Shown here piece after piece: positions 29,228 through 38,561 of a stretch of 46,763 nt of DNA (the first letter of the stretch is position 1; every line of letters starts with the position of its first letter). The notes under the pieces were generated by a model. That model was not told the origin of the DNA and searched no databases. It worked only from the letters and a program-made list of their open reading frames with translations. Origin of the DNA: Erysipelotrichaceae bacterium (GTDB taxonomy: Bacteria > Bacillota_I > Bacilli_A > Erysipelotrichales > Erysipelotrichaceae). The position numbers and the translations under genes are program-made. The stretch is from NCBI GenBank assembly GCA_022767445.1, contig JALENJ010000024.1, forward strand, positions 1 through 46,763. Reading direction: 5' to 3'.

Positions 29228-30166
29228 ATGGCAAAGCGTATAGTAGTAGCTCTTGGGGGTAATGCCTTAGGCAATACCCCTGAGGAGCAACTTGATTTAG
29301 TTCGTTATACAGCTAAGACAATCGTTGATTTGTCAGAAGCTGGATATGAAGTAATCGTTGGTCATGGTAATGGACCACAAGTTGGTATGATTAATTTAGC
29401 TATGGAATTCTCTAGCACTAAAGGTGGCAATACACCATATATGCCATTCCCAGAGTGTGGAGCTATGTCCCAAGGCTATATTGGATACCATCTACAACAG
29501 GCAATTCAACAAGAGTTGAAGACACGTGGCATTGATAAAGAATGCGCAGCTGTTGTAACACAGGTTGTGGTTGATGAAAATGATCCAGGTTTCGCAAAAC
29601 CTACAAAACCAGTCGGAAGCTTCTATACAAAAGAAGAAGCTGATAAGATTGCGGCTGAAAAGGGATTTACATTTGTAGAGGATGCTGGTCGTGGATACCG
29701 TCGTGTAGTTCCATCACCAATTCCACAGCGTATCGTTGAATTAAAGGTTGTTGAACAACTTGTTAAGGCTGGCGATATTGTGATTACAGTTGGTGGCGGA
29801 GGTATTCCTGTTGTTGAAACAGAGAATGGCTTGAAGGGCGTTGCGGCTGTAATTGATAAGGACCGTTCTAGCGCATTGCTAGCTCAATCCATCGGTGCAG
29901 ATATGTTAATTATCTTGACTGCTGTTGATAGAGTTTGCATCAACTATAACAAACCTGATCAAAAGGAACTTCCTACAATGAATCTTGCAGAAGCTGAACA
30001 GTACATTGCTGAGAAGCAATTTGCTCCAGGTAGTATGCTACCAAAGGTTCAATCATGTATGGAGTTCGTTAAGAACAATACAAATGGCGGAACTGCTCTC
30101 ATTACTTCATTACAAAAAGCAAAGATTGCTTTACAAGGTGTAACAGGCACAATTATCACTAAATAA
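29228..30166 (+). CDS. arcC: Carbamate kinase
   Basis: A 312-residue amino-acid-kinase-fold enzyme transferring phosphate from carbamoyl phosphate to ADP, the ATP-yielding step of arginine fermentation. Seen: RIVVALGGNALG, VIVGHGNGPQVGMINL, PECGAMSQGYIGYHLQQA, GRGYRRVVPSPIPQRIVE, VGGGGIPVVE, KDRSSALLA and GSMLPKVQSC. Five bases after arcB with a weak ribosome binding site, so translation is probably coupled. Confidence 0.96.
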   Translation: MAKRIVVALGGNALGNTPEEQLDLVRYTAKTIVDLSEAGYEVIVGHGNGPQVGMINLAMEFSSTKGGNTPYMPFPECGAMSQGYIGYHLQQAIQQELKTRGIDKECAAVVTQVVVDENDPGFAKPTKPVGSFYTKEEADKIAAEKGFTFVEDAGRGYRRVVPSPIPQRIVELKVVEQLVKAGDIVITVGGGGIPVVETENGLKGVAAVIDKDRSSALLAQSIGADMLIILTAVDRVCINYNKPDQKELPTMNLAEAEQYIAEKQFAPGSMLPKVQSCMEFVKNNTNGGTALITSLQKAKIALQGVTGTIITK

Positions 30167-30190
30167 TAGTAAGGAGGGGATAGTAAAGTT

Positions 30191-31705
30191 ATGTCTGCAA
30201 AGACCACAAAGAAACGTTCTTTAACGGCGTTTTCAATTCTATTTATCATTTTAGCAGTACTATGTGTTATTTCAGTATTACTCCAAGGACAACCTATCAG
30301 TAATTCCATTATTAGTGGACTTGATCCAGAAAAATATGGTGACTTAGTTGATATGGTTGCCAAAGGTGAAGTCGTAACCGTTGTTGGAGCTAAGCTCAGT
30401 GATTTCTTCATGGCATTCCCTAATGGATTTATGGATGCCAAGGACTTGATTGTCTTCATCGTTTCTATCGGTGGATTTATCGGTGTTGTTATGAAGACTG
30501 GTGCTCTTGAAGCAGGTGTATACCACTTAGTTAAGAAGATGCATGGTAGAGAAGAATTATTGATTACAATCTTGATGATTCTATTCTCTATCGGTGGTTC
30601 TACTTATGGTATGGCTGAAGAGACAATCGGTTTCTATGCGTTAATTACAACAGCTATGATTGCGGCAGGATTTGATACAATCGTTGCTGTAGGTACAGTA
30701 CTACTTGGTGCAGGATGTGGTGTATTGGGTTCAACAATTAACCCATTCGCAACAGGTGTTGCACAAGCTGCTTTATCTAGTGTAAATGTTCCATATGATA
30801 ATAGTCTTATCATGGTTATGGGATTCATACTATGGGCTGTATCCTTAATTATCGCTATCTTCTTTGTATTAAGCTATGCGAAGAAGGTTAAGGCTGATAA
30901 GGGTTCAACAATCCTTTCTCTACAAGAGCAAGAAGATATGCACAAATACTTCGACAAAGAGGATGGAAATACATTAGAGTTTACAGGCAAGCATAAGGCT
31001 GTATTACTAGTATTTGCATTTACGTTCGTTGTTATGATTGCTTCCTTAATTTCTTACCAAGATATTATCTTCGGTGGAAATGAAGAAGCTTACATGGCTG
31101 CCTTTGGTTGGTCAGAGTTCTTAACAGGTGTTCCTCTTGGACAGTGGTACTTTGAGCAGTTAGCTGCTTGGTTTACATTTGCAAGTGTCATCGTAGCTAT
31201 TATGGCTAAGATGTCAGAAAAGGAATTCATCGACACTTATCTAGATGGTGCCAAGGATCTACTTTCTGTTGCAATGATTATTGCCGTATCACGTGGTATT
31301 ACTGTTGTAATGCAGTCAACTCACTTAGACTTCTGGATCTTGGATAAGTCAGCAGGTATCTTATCAGGTGTTCCTGGTTTCGTATTCGCTCCATTATCCT
31401 ATGTTCTATATCTAATCTTGAGTTTCTTAGTACCATCCACATCTGGTCTAGCAGGATTCTCTATTCCAGTAATGGGAAGCTTGGCAAATACATTAGGCTT
31501 CAACGCTTCACTTATGATTAGTATCTTCTGTGCTGGTTCTGGCTTGATTAACCTCTTTACACCAACATCTGGTGTCGTAATGGGTGGTCTTGGAGCTGCA
31601 CATGTAGAACTAAAGACATATATGAAGTGGGGATTAAAGTTATTTGTAGCAATTGGCATCGCAAGTGCTATCGTATTATCACTTGCTATGATGATAATCA
31701 AATAA
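30191..31705 (+). CDS. arcD: Arginine/ornithine antiporter candidate (YfcC/DcuC-type)
   Basis: A 504-residue polytopic membrane protein with about 12 helices of the YfcC family (PF03606/DcuC clan). Seen: FPNGFMDAKDLIVFIVSIG, GGSTYGMAEETIGFYALI, GAGCGVLGSTINPFATGVAQ and FLVPSTSGLAGFSIPVMG. Members of this family often take the ArcD place in arc operons, swapping arginine for ornithine; this is inferred from position, and the classical APC-type ArcD is a different family. GGAGGGG precedes the ATG by 11 bases. A strong terminator ends the operon. Confidence 0.82.
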   Translation: MSAKTTKKRSLTAFSILFIILAVLCVISVLLQGQPISNSIISGLDPEKYGDLVDMVAKGEVVTVVGAKLSDFFMAFPNGFMDAKDLIVFIVSIGGFIGVVMKTGALEAGVYHLVKKMHGREELLITILMILFSIGGSTYGMAEETIGFYALITTAMIAAGFDTIVAVGTVLLGAGCGVLGSTINPFATGVAQAALSSVNVPYDNSLIMVMGFILWAVSLIIAIFFVLSYAKKVKADKGSTILSLQEQEDMHKYFDKEDGNTLEFTGKHKAVLLVFAFTFVVMIASLISYQDIIFGGNEEAYMAAFGWSEFLTGVPLGQWYFEQLAAWFTFASVIVAIMAKMSEKEFIDTYLDGAKDLLSVAMIIAVSRGITVVMQSTHLDFWILDKSAGILSGVPGFVFAPLSYVLYLILSFLVPSTSGLAGFSIPVMGSLANTLGFNASLMISIFCAGSGLINLFTPTSGVVMGGLGAAHVELKTYMKWGLKLFVAIGIASAIVLSLAMMIIK

Positions 31706-31727
31706 TTATCTCGAATATGCTTATTAG

Positions 31728-31763
31728 AAGTTCCGGCTGTGCAAAAGCATAGTCGGAACTTTC
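31728..31763 (+). terminator. Terminator of the arc operon
   Basis: AAGTTCCGGCTGTGC pairs with GCATAGTCGGAACTT around AAAA, then TTC; a 15-base stem with one G-A mismatch and one G-U pair. Confidence 0.75.
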
Positions 31764-31810
31764 TGCACTTATAGAAAAGTGTTATGATATATCTAGTTGA
31801 GGTAATTTAT

Positions 31811-33085
31811 ATGACAAAGACAGCCATGATACAGGATAGCTGGACGTCGGAAACAAATCCTATTTCATTCTCCTCGTTTGACTTCGAAGCGATTGAGAAG
31901 CCAACCAAGGCATTGATGCATCAAGCAGCACGCTTTATGTATTTCAATAAAGGTGTTGGTAAAATTAAAGTAGATGGGGTTGAGTATGATATTAAGCCAC
32001 ATACACTTTGTGCCATTACACCATGGAAAATCACAGACATTATAGATGTAAGAGATACGTTACATTTAAATCTTGTTGTCTATGATTATCAATTTATCAA
32101 TACAATGTTGAAGGTAACACCAGGTCTTGAAGAGGAAAGTGCAGACTTACTTACTTTCCTTGCGGAAGAACCAGTTGTTTATTTAAATGATGAACAAACC
32201 AAATATGTTGATGGGATTATGTCTCATTTGCAGAAAGAGCTTGGTGTGGATTCTGCTTTGGTCAGGCAACCAACAAAGCCGCTATCATTCCTATATTCAT
32301 TAGTTAAGATAATCGAATTGATGGTTGCGTATCGCAGATACTTTAAGGCAACAGAGGAGAAAGTGAATGAGGAAAATGCATCCGTGATGCAAAACTCTAT
32401 TTTGGGTTATATTTATTCACATTCTTCAGAGCGTTTGACACTGGAAAAAGTAGCACAAGTATTCTTTATTTCAGAGTCAACACTATCAAAGAAACTAACA
32501 GATTTAACAGGAATTACTTTCATAAAATTACTTAATAATATTCGCATTGAAAAAGCATCTGATTACTTAATCTATACTGATATGAAGCTTGAAGAAATTG
32601 CTGTTCTTTTAGGCTTTACAGATGCTTCACATCTATCAAAGCACTTTGTAGATAAAGTAGGAATCACTCCAAACAAATATCGTAAGATTCACAGTAAAGT
32701 GAAGTCTGGTTATAATCGTGCAGATAAGAATGTTGCTTTTGAAGTTACGAACTATCTCTATAAGCATTACGATACAGAGAAATTACTCGCAAGTTCAATG
32801 GCAGAGAAGTATGGTGTTAGTGTTTCTGAATTAAATCGATCATTACTTTATTATTCAGAAAAGAACTTTGAGACATTACTCAACTTTATCCGAATTAATA
32901 AAGCCAGTGAATTATTGATATCCACAACAAACTCAGTATTGGATATTGCAGTTGCTGTTGGATACAATAACATAAAAACATTTAATCTAAACTTTTATAA
33001 GTTTAAGTCGATGACGCCTACGGAATTCCGTGCGGGAATTACGTTACAGAAGGCGGATCGTAGCGAAAGCGAATTTACAGGATAA
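31811..33085 (+). CDS. Transcription regulator with two tandem AraC-type DNA-binding domains
   Basis: A 424-residue protein. The N-terminal part (about 1-180) looks like a cupin-type sensor (KPTKALMHQAARFMYFNKG, DIKPHTLCAITPWKI). A first AraC/XylS domain at about 190-290 shows LTLEKVAQVFFISESTLSKK and the signature LEEIAVLLGFTDASHLSKHF...GITPNKYR. A second at about 305-410 shows ASSMAEKYGVSVSELNRSL and VLDIAVAVGYNNIKTFNLNF...SMTPTEFR. Normal AraC proteins carry one such domain, about 100 residues. It lies 105 bases past arcD, same strand, behind the arc terminator, so arc regulation is likely but unproven. ATG 31811 uses TTGAGG. Confidence 0.87.
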   Translation: MTKTAMIQDSWTSETNPISFSSFDFEAIEKPTKALMHQAARFMYFNKGVGKIKVDGVEYDIKPHTLCAITPWKITDIIDVRDTLHLNLVVYDYQFINTMLKVTPGLEEESADLLTFLAEEPVVYLNDEQTKYVDGIMSHLQKELGVDSALVRQPTKPLSFLYSLVKIIELMVAYRRYFKATEEKVNEENASVMQNSILGYIYSHSSERLTLEKVAQVFFISESTLSKKLTDLTGITFIKLLNNIRIEKASDYLIYTDMKLEEIAVLLGFTDASHLSKHFVDKVGITPNKYRKIHSKVKSGYNRADKNVAFEVTNYLYKHYDTEKLLASSMAEKYGVSVSELNRSLLYYSEKNFETLLNFIRINKASELLISTTNSVLDIAVAVGYNNIKTFNLNFYKFKSMTPTEFRAGITLQKADRSESEFTG

Positions 33086-33108
33086 TATCATAGAAGGAAA
33101 GGTAAATC

Positions 33109-34722
33109 ATGAAGCCATTCTACGTGATTGGACATAGGAATCCAGATTGTGATGCGATTGTATCCGCAATTGCCTATTCTAATCTTAAACAACAACTTGG
33201 GCAAGAAGCGATTGCTTGTTGTTTAGGAAAAGCAAAGAGTGAAACACAGTATTTATTACAGAAATTTGGATTTGAACATCCAAAATTGATTCATACTGCT
33301 AAATGTACGTTAGCGGAGATTGAGAAAGATGATCCTTTATTAGCACAACCTGATTTGACGATGAAAGAAGCTTTGGATTTGATTTTATCACGCAAAAACA
33401 AAGGTATTTTTATCGTGGACGAAAAGGAGAGATTATTAGGTCTATTATCCGTATCAGATTTAACAAAACTATGGGCAGAGAGTGGCAAATCCTTAAAGGA
33501 TTTAGTATCGACTGCCTCACAAGATAATATTGCTAGAGTATTGAAAGGAAAATATTATTACCAGGCAGAGAAGTATGCTCCAAGTGGTATCGTACAGATT
33601 ATGCCATCGATGTCAGATCGACCAGAAGTATATAAGAACTCCATTGTAATTGTTCGCAATAGTCCAGATATTCAACGTTTTGTCATCGATGCTAATGCAG
33701 CGTTGATGATTGTCTCTGGTGAGGACTGGATCGATGAGGTAACACTCTCGCAAGCCAAACAGAAGGGTGTATCCATACTCCATACGGAATACTCAGTAAT
33801 AGAATGTTCCCGTTTGATTTATCAGACTCCATCTGTTAAATCAGTTATGACCAAGGATGTCATGACCTTCCAAGAGAGTGAATATGTAGATGAGGTGAGT
33901 GATCATATTGCTAAGACGCGCTATCGCACATATCCAGTATTGGATAAAGATGGCAAGGTAGTTGGTGCGATATCTCGTTATCACTTATTCCATTACGAGA
34001 AGAAGAAATTTATTCTTGTTGATCATAATGAATCTATGCAATCCGTTCCGGATTTAGAGTTTGGTGAAGTTGTTGAGATTGTTGATCATCATCGTATGGG
34101 TGGAATAGAGACTGTGACACCTATCAATATCGTTGCTCGCACGGTTGGTAGTACTGCTGCCATCATTACAGGTTTATATCAACATATGAATGTAACATTG
34201 ACACCGCAGATGGCAGGTATCCTATTAGGTGCTGCGATCAACGACACAATGTGTTTACAATCACCTACAACCACACCATTTGATCATGAGATGGTAAAGC
34301 AACTAGAGGAAACCTCTGGTATACAAGCAATTGATCTATACCAACAAATGCTGGATGCTTCTGATTCAGTCATTAACAAGACAGATCTAGAACTTCTATA
34401 TAACGACTTTAAGGAGTTTAGAATTAGTGGTACACGTGTTGCGATAGCACAAGTTCAATGTCGTAAGAATGATTATTTTACGATCAAAGATCGTTTCCAT
34501 GCATACATGGAAGAGACTGCAGATACACAGCACTATGATTTAGTACTGACATTATTTACGGACCCTATGGGGTTGGGCTCTTATTTCTTAGCAGCGGGTA
34601 AAAGAGCTAATGTTGTAACAGAAGCCTTTGGCGAGATACTCAACAAACAACAATTTGGTAAGGGTATCGTATCTCGTAAGAAACAAGTATTACCAATCAT
34701 TATCGATTCCTTGAGTCATTGA
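33109..34722 (+). CDS. CBS-domain manganese-dependent inorganic diphosphatase (DHH family II)
   Basis: A 537-residue family II pyrophosphatase hydrolysing diphosphate. The DHH catalytic half is split by a regulatory insert: HRNPDCDAIVSAIAYS (residues 8-23), then CBS domain 1 (about 75-125, GIFIVDEKERLLGLLSVSDL), a DRTGG-like domain (about 135-245), CBS domain 2 (about 245-300, VMTKDVMTFQE...RTYPVLDKDGKVVGAISRYHL), then VDHNE and VDHHRMGG with DHHA2 at the end. Such CBS-PPases are controlled by adenine nucleotides. The regulator gene ends 23 bases upstream, so co-transcription with it is possible. Confidence 0.93.
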   Translation: MKPFYVIGHRNPDCDAIVSAIAYSNLKQQLGQEAIACCLGKAKSETQYLLQKFGFEHPKLIHTAKCTLAEIEKDDPLLAQPDLTMKEALDLILSRKNKGIFIVDEKERLLGLLSVSDLTKLWAESGKSLKDLVSTASQDNIARVLKGKYYYQAEKYAPSGIVQIMPSMSDRPEVYKNSIVIVRNSPDIQRFVIDANAALMIVSGEDWIDEVTLSQAKQKGVSILHTEYSVIECSRLIYQTPSVKSVMTKDVMTFQESEYVDEVSDHIAKTRYRTYPVLDKDGKVVGAISRYHLFHYEKKKFILVDHNESMQSVPDLEFGEVVEIVDHHRMGGIETVTPINIVARTVGSTAAIITGLYQHMNVTLTPQMAGILLGAAINDTMCLQSPTTTPFDHEMVKQLEETSGIQAIDLYQQMLDASDSVINKTDLELLYNDFKEFRISGTRVAIAQVQCRKNDYFTIKDRFHAYMEETADTQHYDLVLTLFTDPMGLGSYFLAAGKRANVVTEAFGEILNKQQFGKGIVSRKKQVLPIIIDSLSH

Positions 34723-34773
34723 TAAGATAGGTGATATAGTGTATTATGTTTGCGTTGAAAGGGAGTAAATCGT

Positions 34774-35499
34774 ATGAAAAAATTTATTGTGGATGATGCA
34801 TTTTGGGATATTTTTCCAGAGGCTAGTATTGCAGTATTAGCAGTTAAGAATGTACAAGAATCCATTCAGCTTGATGAAACAAAAGCAGCTGAAATCAAGA
34901 AGTTACTTGATAGTGCAAATGAGGAAGCTAAGAAGTATCTTACAAGTGAGGTTATATCTGAAAATGCTGTTGTACAGACATGGCGTCAAGCATATTCTAA
35001 GTTTCCTACAAAGAAGGGTGCTCGTTGTTCCGTTGAAGCTTTACTAAAACGTGTATTGCATGGTACTCCAGTTGGTAGTATCGCTCCTACAGTTGATATT
35101 ACAAATGCGATTTCTTTAAAGCATGCTTTCCCAATTGGCGCTGAGAATATGGATGCCTTTGAAGGTGATTTACATCTTGGTGTCATGAAGGGCGGAGAGG
35201 ATTTCTGGCCAATTGGTTCAGATAAACCTGAACCTCCACTGGCTGGTGAAATTGCATATTATGATGAAGCTGGTGTTATCTGCCGTTGCTGGAACTGGCG
35301 TGATGGAAAACGTACAGAGGTAACGGATGATACAACAACAGAGTTTATCGCTATGGAATGCATTGAACCAAACCGTGTAGCAGAGCTTCAAGAGGCAGTA
35401 GATGAGTTAAGCCAATTATTATCACAGTATGTAGGTGCTGAGGTGATTGATAAACAAATCATCAACAAAGATAATAAAGAAATGGTTATCTTCAAATAG
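34774..35499 (+). CDS. B3/B4 domain protein (PheRS beta-like tRNA-binding fold)
   Basis: A 241-residue soluble protein of the stand-alone B3/4 family, related to the B3-B4 region that edits misacylated tRNA in phenylalanyl-tRNA synthetase beta. Seen: TWRQAYSKFPTKKGARCSVEALLKR (kept short here as separate parts), SIAPTVDITNAISLKHAFPIGAE and GEIAYYDEAGVICRCWNWRDG. Stand-alone members are thought to bind or edit tRNA or amino-acid adducts; no function is proven. GAAAGGGAG precedes ATG 34774. Confidence 0.85.
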   Translation: MKKFIVDDAFWDIFPEASIAVLAVKNVQESIQLDETKAAEIKKLLDSANEEAKKYLTSEVISENAVVQTWRQAYSKFPTKKGARCSVEALLKRVLHGTPVGSIAPTVDITNAISLKHAFPIGAENMDAFEGDLHLGVMKGGEDFWPIGSDKPEPPLAGEIAYYDEAGVICRCWNWRDGKRTEVTDDTTTEFIAMECIEPNRVAELQEAVDELSQLLSQYVGAEVIDKQIINKDNKEMVIFK

Positions 35500-35512
35500 A
35501 GATAATGATACT

Positions 35513-35538
35513 AACGCTCCTATTAGGAGCGTTTTTTA
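35513..35538 (+). terminator. Terminator of the B3/4 gene
   Basis: AACGCTCCTA pairs with TAGGAGCGTT almost without a loop break, followed by TTTT. Confidence 0.85.
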
Positions 35539-35542
35539 ATAC

Positions 35543-35570
35543 AAAAAAAGGTAACACATCATGTGTTACC
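35543..35570 (-). terminator. Terminator of the minus-strand lipoprotein gene
   Basis: On the minus strand GGTAACACA pairs with TGTGTTACC over TGA, then seven T. Confidence 0.88.
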
Positions 35571-35582
35571 CAGTAAGTGTGA

Positions 35583-36029
35583 TTACTCTTCAGAATGAGC
35601 TTTCATGTAGTCTGACCATAATGTAGAAAGACTATTTAATTCATCTTCTGTGATTTGGTATACAACTACATCTTCACCAATCTTCTGTACTTTCATGTAG
35701 CCGTTGCTGTAAAGAGTAGCGTTGTATGTACCTGTGCTATCTTTCGCTTCTACACCAATGACAGTATCTTTTTGCTTGAAAGTAACTTTGTCTTTAACAA
35801 CCTTTGTTGAGTACTTGTCTAAAGAACCAGCTACTTCAGCTACAAGGTCCTTGTCTTCAACAATGTCTGTACGTTGAATAGATCCTGCATCATCAGTATA
35901 AATAACAGAAACATTTGTAGGCTCACCTTTGATTACTTTCGCTACGTCTTTTGCGGAAAGAGCCTTTTGTCCGCAACCAGCTAGAAAGAGTACTCCAGCT
36001 AGTAAAATACTACCTAATGTCTTTTTCAT
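35583..36029 (-). CDS. Small lipoprotein of unknown function
   Basis: A 148-residue protein with a lipoprotein signal peptide, MKKTLGSILLAGVLFLAGCG; the lipobox Cys is residue 19. The rest is a compact extracytoplasmic domain (VIYTDDAGSIQRTDIVEDKD, NATLYSNGYMKVQKIGEDVV) ending in an acidic helix. No family recognised. ATG 36029 follows GGAGGG by 6 bases; an in-frame ATG at 36068 has no such site. It is a one-gene unit, convergent with the B3/4 gene. Confidence 0.82.
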   Translation of the reverse strand: MKKTLGSILLAGVLFLAGCGQKALSAKDVAKVIKGEPTNVSVIYTDDAGSIQRTDIVEDKDLVAEVAGSLDKYSTKVVKDKVTFKQKDTVIGVEAKDSTGTYNATLYSNGYMKVQKIGEDVVVYQITEDELNSLSTLWSDYMKAHSEE

Positions 36030-36255
36030 TCTATCCCTCCAAAATGGATTAAGTTGTTTATCATTCATATAGATTATGATGTGAATAAACCTTACTTAAT
36101 CGACTAGCTAATCATACTATAAAGCATGTTTTTCTTGTACCACCTTTGTTATAAATTTTAGTTAAAGTTTTGCATTTTTGAATTAGATTTTTCGTTGAAT
36201 ATTTCGAAATTTTCAATTTTATGAAAATTCTTACATGGATAATTGAGCATAAGCT

Positions 36256-36284
36256 TTGACGAAGTGTGGTGAAGTGCGTACATT
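36256..36284 (+). promoter_or_regulatory. Promoter of trxB
   Basis: TTGACG (36256-36261) and TACATT (36279-36284), spacer 17. The remaining upstream gap holds no gene. Confidence 0.65.
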
Positions 36285-36310
36285 AAGAGTAGAAATTGTG
36301 AGGTGTTAAC

Positions 36311-37210
36311 ATGAGTGATATAGTAATTATTGGTGCAGGAACAGCAGGTTTATCTGCTGCGATATATGTACAAAGAGCAGGAAAGAGTGCTCTTGTGATT
36401 GAAGGTGCTAACTATGGAGGACAGATTATCGGTACATCAAGTATCGAAAACTATCCTGGTATTAAGCAGATTTCCGGTTTTGATTTTGCGACGGATCTAT
36501 ACAATCAAGCAAAAGATTTAGGTGCCCAATTTGCCTTTGAAAAGGTAGAAAAAGTAGAAGATCTAGGTGATGAAAAAGTTGTTTATACAAATAAGAATGA
36601 ATATCATGCTAAAGCGGTAATTATCGCAACAGGTATGATTCATCGTGAACTTGGTATCGATCGTGATCAAGAATTAAAAGGAAAGGGTATTTCTTTCTGT
36701 GCAACTTGCGATGGTATGTTCTTTAAAGGCAAGGATGTTGCGGTTGTAGGTGGTGGAAATGTTGCGATTGAAGACGCAGAATATCTAACACGTTTCTGCA
36801 ATCGTGTCTATCTCATTCACCGTCGTGATGCCTTTAGAGCAGATGATGCTGAAGTTAGAAAGCTGGATGGCAGAGACAATCTTGTAAAGGTAATGAATAG
36901 CACAGTTACAAAGTTGATTGGTGAAGATCGATTACAGGCTATTGAGGTTGTTGATAAAGTCACAGGTAAATCGAAAGAGTTATCTGTAGATGCGTTGTTT
37001 GTCGCAATCGGACAGATTCCAAGCAATCAAATTTTCGAGAATCTTGTTGATTTAGACGACTATGGATTCATTCGTACAGATGAAAACTGCAAGACTTCCC
37101 GTAAAGGTATCTTTGCTGTAGGAGATTGCCGTGCAAAAACTGTTCGTCAGTTGACAACTGCAGCGAGTGATGGGGCAATTGCGGCATTGAATGCATGTAA
37201 TGAGATGTAA
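36311..37210 (+). CDS. trxB: Thioredoxin reductase
   Basis: A 299-residue flavoenzyme that reduces thioredoxin with NADPH. The FAD site is IVIIGAGTAGLSAAIYVQRA at the N-terminus, the redox-active disulfide is CATCDG near residue 135, the NADPH site is VAVVGGGNVAIEDAEYL, and the C-terminal FAD block is GIFAVGDCRAKTVRQLTTAASDG. Length is normal. It would supply electrons to the Bcp and GPx-type peroxidases of this window. GTGAGGTG precedes the ATG. Confidence 0.93.
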   Translation: MSDIVIIGAGTAGLSAAIYVQRAGKSALVIEGANYGGQIIGTSSIENYPGIKQISGFDFATDLYNQAKDLGAQFAFEKVEKVEDLGDEKVVYTNKNEYHAKAVIIATGMIHRELGIDRDQELKGKGISFCATCDGMFFKGKDVAVVGGGNVAIEDAEYLTRFCNRVYLIHRRDAFRADDAEVRKLDGRDNLVKVMNSTVTKLIGEDRLQAIEVVDKVTGKSKELSVDALFVAIGQIPSNQIFENLVDLDDYGFIRTDENCKTSRKGIFAVGDCRAKTVRQLTTAASDGAIAALNACNEM

Positions 37211-37279
37211 GTTATATTTAATCGTTTTTTGTTAGGACTTTCAATGATATAATAGTCTTAACAAAAGAGGTGAAATATA

Positions 37280-37984
37280 ATGAATCAGATAAAATGTATA
37301 TTTTTCGATTTAGGATGGACCCTTCTAGAACCATGCAGCGGAGACTGGTTATTCAGTCACAAATTTTATGAGATGTTTTCAAGAGAGAAGATCAATAAGA
37401 TTGTTCCTCAACTATGGCAACATGCATACAATGTTGCCTATGCTCCATTTATTGAAAATCCTAAGATGAGTAGTGAACAGGAACAGGTTGAAAGATTTAC
37501 ACGTTTTTATCTAACTTTATTTGATCTAGCTAAGATAGATGGTGGATTCAAAGAAGCCGTTACTTTGGCGGTAGATATGATAGAGAATGTAAAGACAACT
37601 GCTTTGATTGAAGGTGCTAAGGAAACTCTTAAAGCACTCAAGAATCAAGGATATCGCATTGGTATTATCTCGAACACTTGGCCAAGTGTTGATAGAATTA
37701 TGCAGACTTTTGGATTAGATGAATTTGTTAATCAGTGTTCGTATAGTTATCAACTTGGATATTCAAAACCTGATGTTGAGATTTACAATGATGCATTAGA
37801 AAAGTCAGGATGTCTACCGCAAGAATGTGTATTTGTTGATGACCAACTCAACAATCTTGATGTAGCGAAGCAGCTTGGTATGCATGGAGTACAAATGATT
37901 TATCATAGTGATGTTGAGGTTGGTGAATATCCAACAATCACAAAACCAAGTGAATTATTAAATCTATTACAGGTTGGAATTTAA
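37280..37984 (+). CDS. HAD superfamily hydrolase
   Basis: A 234-residue HAD-IA type protein with an alpha-helical cap. Motif I is FFDLGWTLLEP: the nucleophile Asp is present but the second Asp of DxD is Gly, as in the DLGxxL variants of some HAD groups. Motif II is IGIISNTWPS, motif III the Lys in LGYSKPDVEIY, and motif IV VFVDDQLNNLDVAKQLGM. Substrate unknown, probably a small phosphorylated metabolite if active. GAGGTG precedes ATG 37280; bcp starts 12 bases after the stop, so they form a pair. Confidence 0.87.
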   Translation: MNQIKCIFFDLGWTLLEPCSGDWLFSHKFYEMFSREKINKIVPQLWQHAYNVAYAPFIENPKMSSEQEQVERFTRFYLTLFDLAKIDGGFKEAVTLAVDMIENVKTTALIEGAKETLKALKNQGYRIGIISNTWPSVDRIMQTFGLDEFVNQCSYSYQLGYSKPDVEIYNDALEKSGCLPQECVFVDDQLNNLDVAKQLGMHGVQMIYHSDVEVGEYPTITKPSELLNLLQVGI

Positions 37985-37996
37985 GGAGTATTAAAA

Positions 37997-38449
37997 ATGT
38001 TAAAAGTAGGACAGAAGGCACCTTCATTTTCTCTTCCAGATCAAGATGGTGTTGTACATACATTGGATAAATATCGTGGTAAGAAAGTGATACTGTATTT
38101 TTATCCAAAGGATAATACATCAGGATGTATTGCTGAGGCATGTAGTTTCCGTGATCGATTGCCTCAGATTCAAGAAAAGGGAGCAGTTGTATTGGGTGTT
38201 TCTAAGGATAGTGTCAAGTCACACAAGAAGTTTGAAACAAACCATGCATTACCTTTTACGCTATTATCAGATGAAAATACAGAAACCATTCAAGCATATG
38301 ATGTATGGGTTGAAAAGTCTATGTATGGACGTAAATACATGGGAATTGAACGCTCTACATACTTGATTGATGAAGATGGTGTTATTCAGCAAACTTTCCA
38401 AAAAGTAAAAGCGAAAACACATGTGGATGATGTCGTAAATACATTATAA
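37997..38449 (+). CDS. bcp: Thioredoxin-dependent peroxiredoxin, Bcp/PrxQ type
   Basis: A 150-residue peroxidase. The peroxidatic Cys is residue 44 in YPKDNTSGCIAEACSFRD (the PxxxTxxC motif), and the resolving Cys is five residues later, at 49, the alpha2-type PrxQ arrangement. DKYRGKKVILYFYPKD and ERSTYLIDEDGVI complete the fold. It reduces peroxides using thioredoxin, consistent with trxB 800 bases upstream. A terminator follows. Confidence 0.92.
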   Translation: MLKVGQKAPSFSLPDQDGVVHTLDKYRGKKVILYFYPKDNTSGCIAEACSFRDRLPQIQEKGAVVLGVSKDSVKSHKKFETNHALPFTLLSDENTETIQAYDVWVEKSMYGRKYMGIERSTYLIDEDGVIQQTFQKVKAKTHVDDVVNTL

Positions 38450-38454
38450 ATGAT

Positions 38455-38484
38455 GACTACCCAAGCAGAGGGGTAGTCTTCTTT
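38455..38484 (+). terminator. Terminator of the HAD/bcp pair
   Basis: GACTACCC pairs with GGGTAGTC over an 8-base loop, followed by TTCTTT. Confidence 0.75.
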
Positions 38485-38561
38485 ATGTAGAAATTCATTA
38501 CAAAAAGGTTTAAAATAATAATATGTATTTTGTGAATAAATACACAGATGGAGGGAAATTT

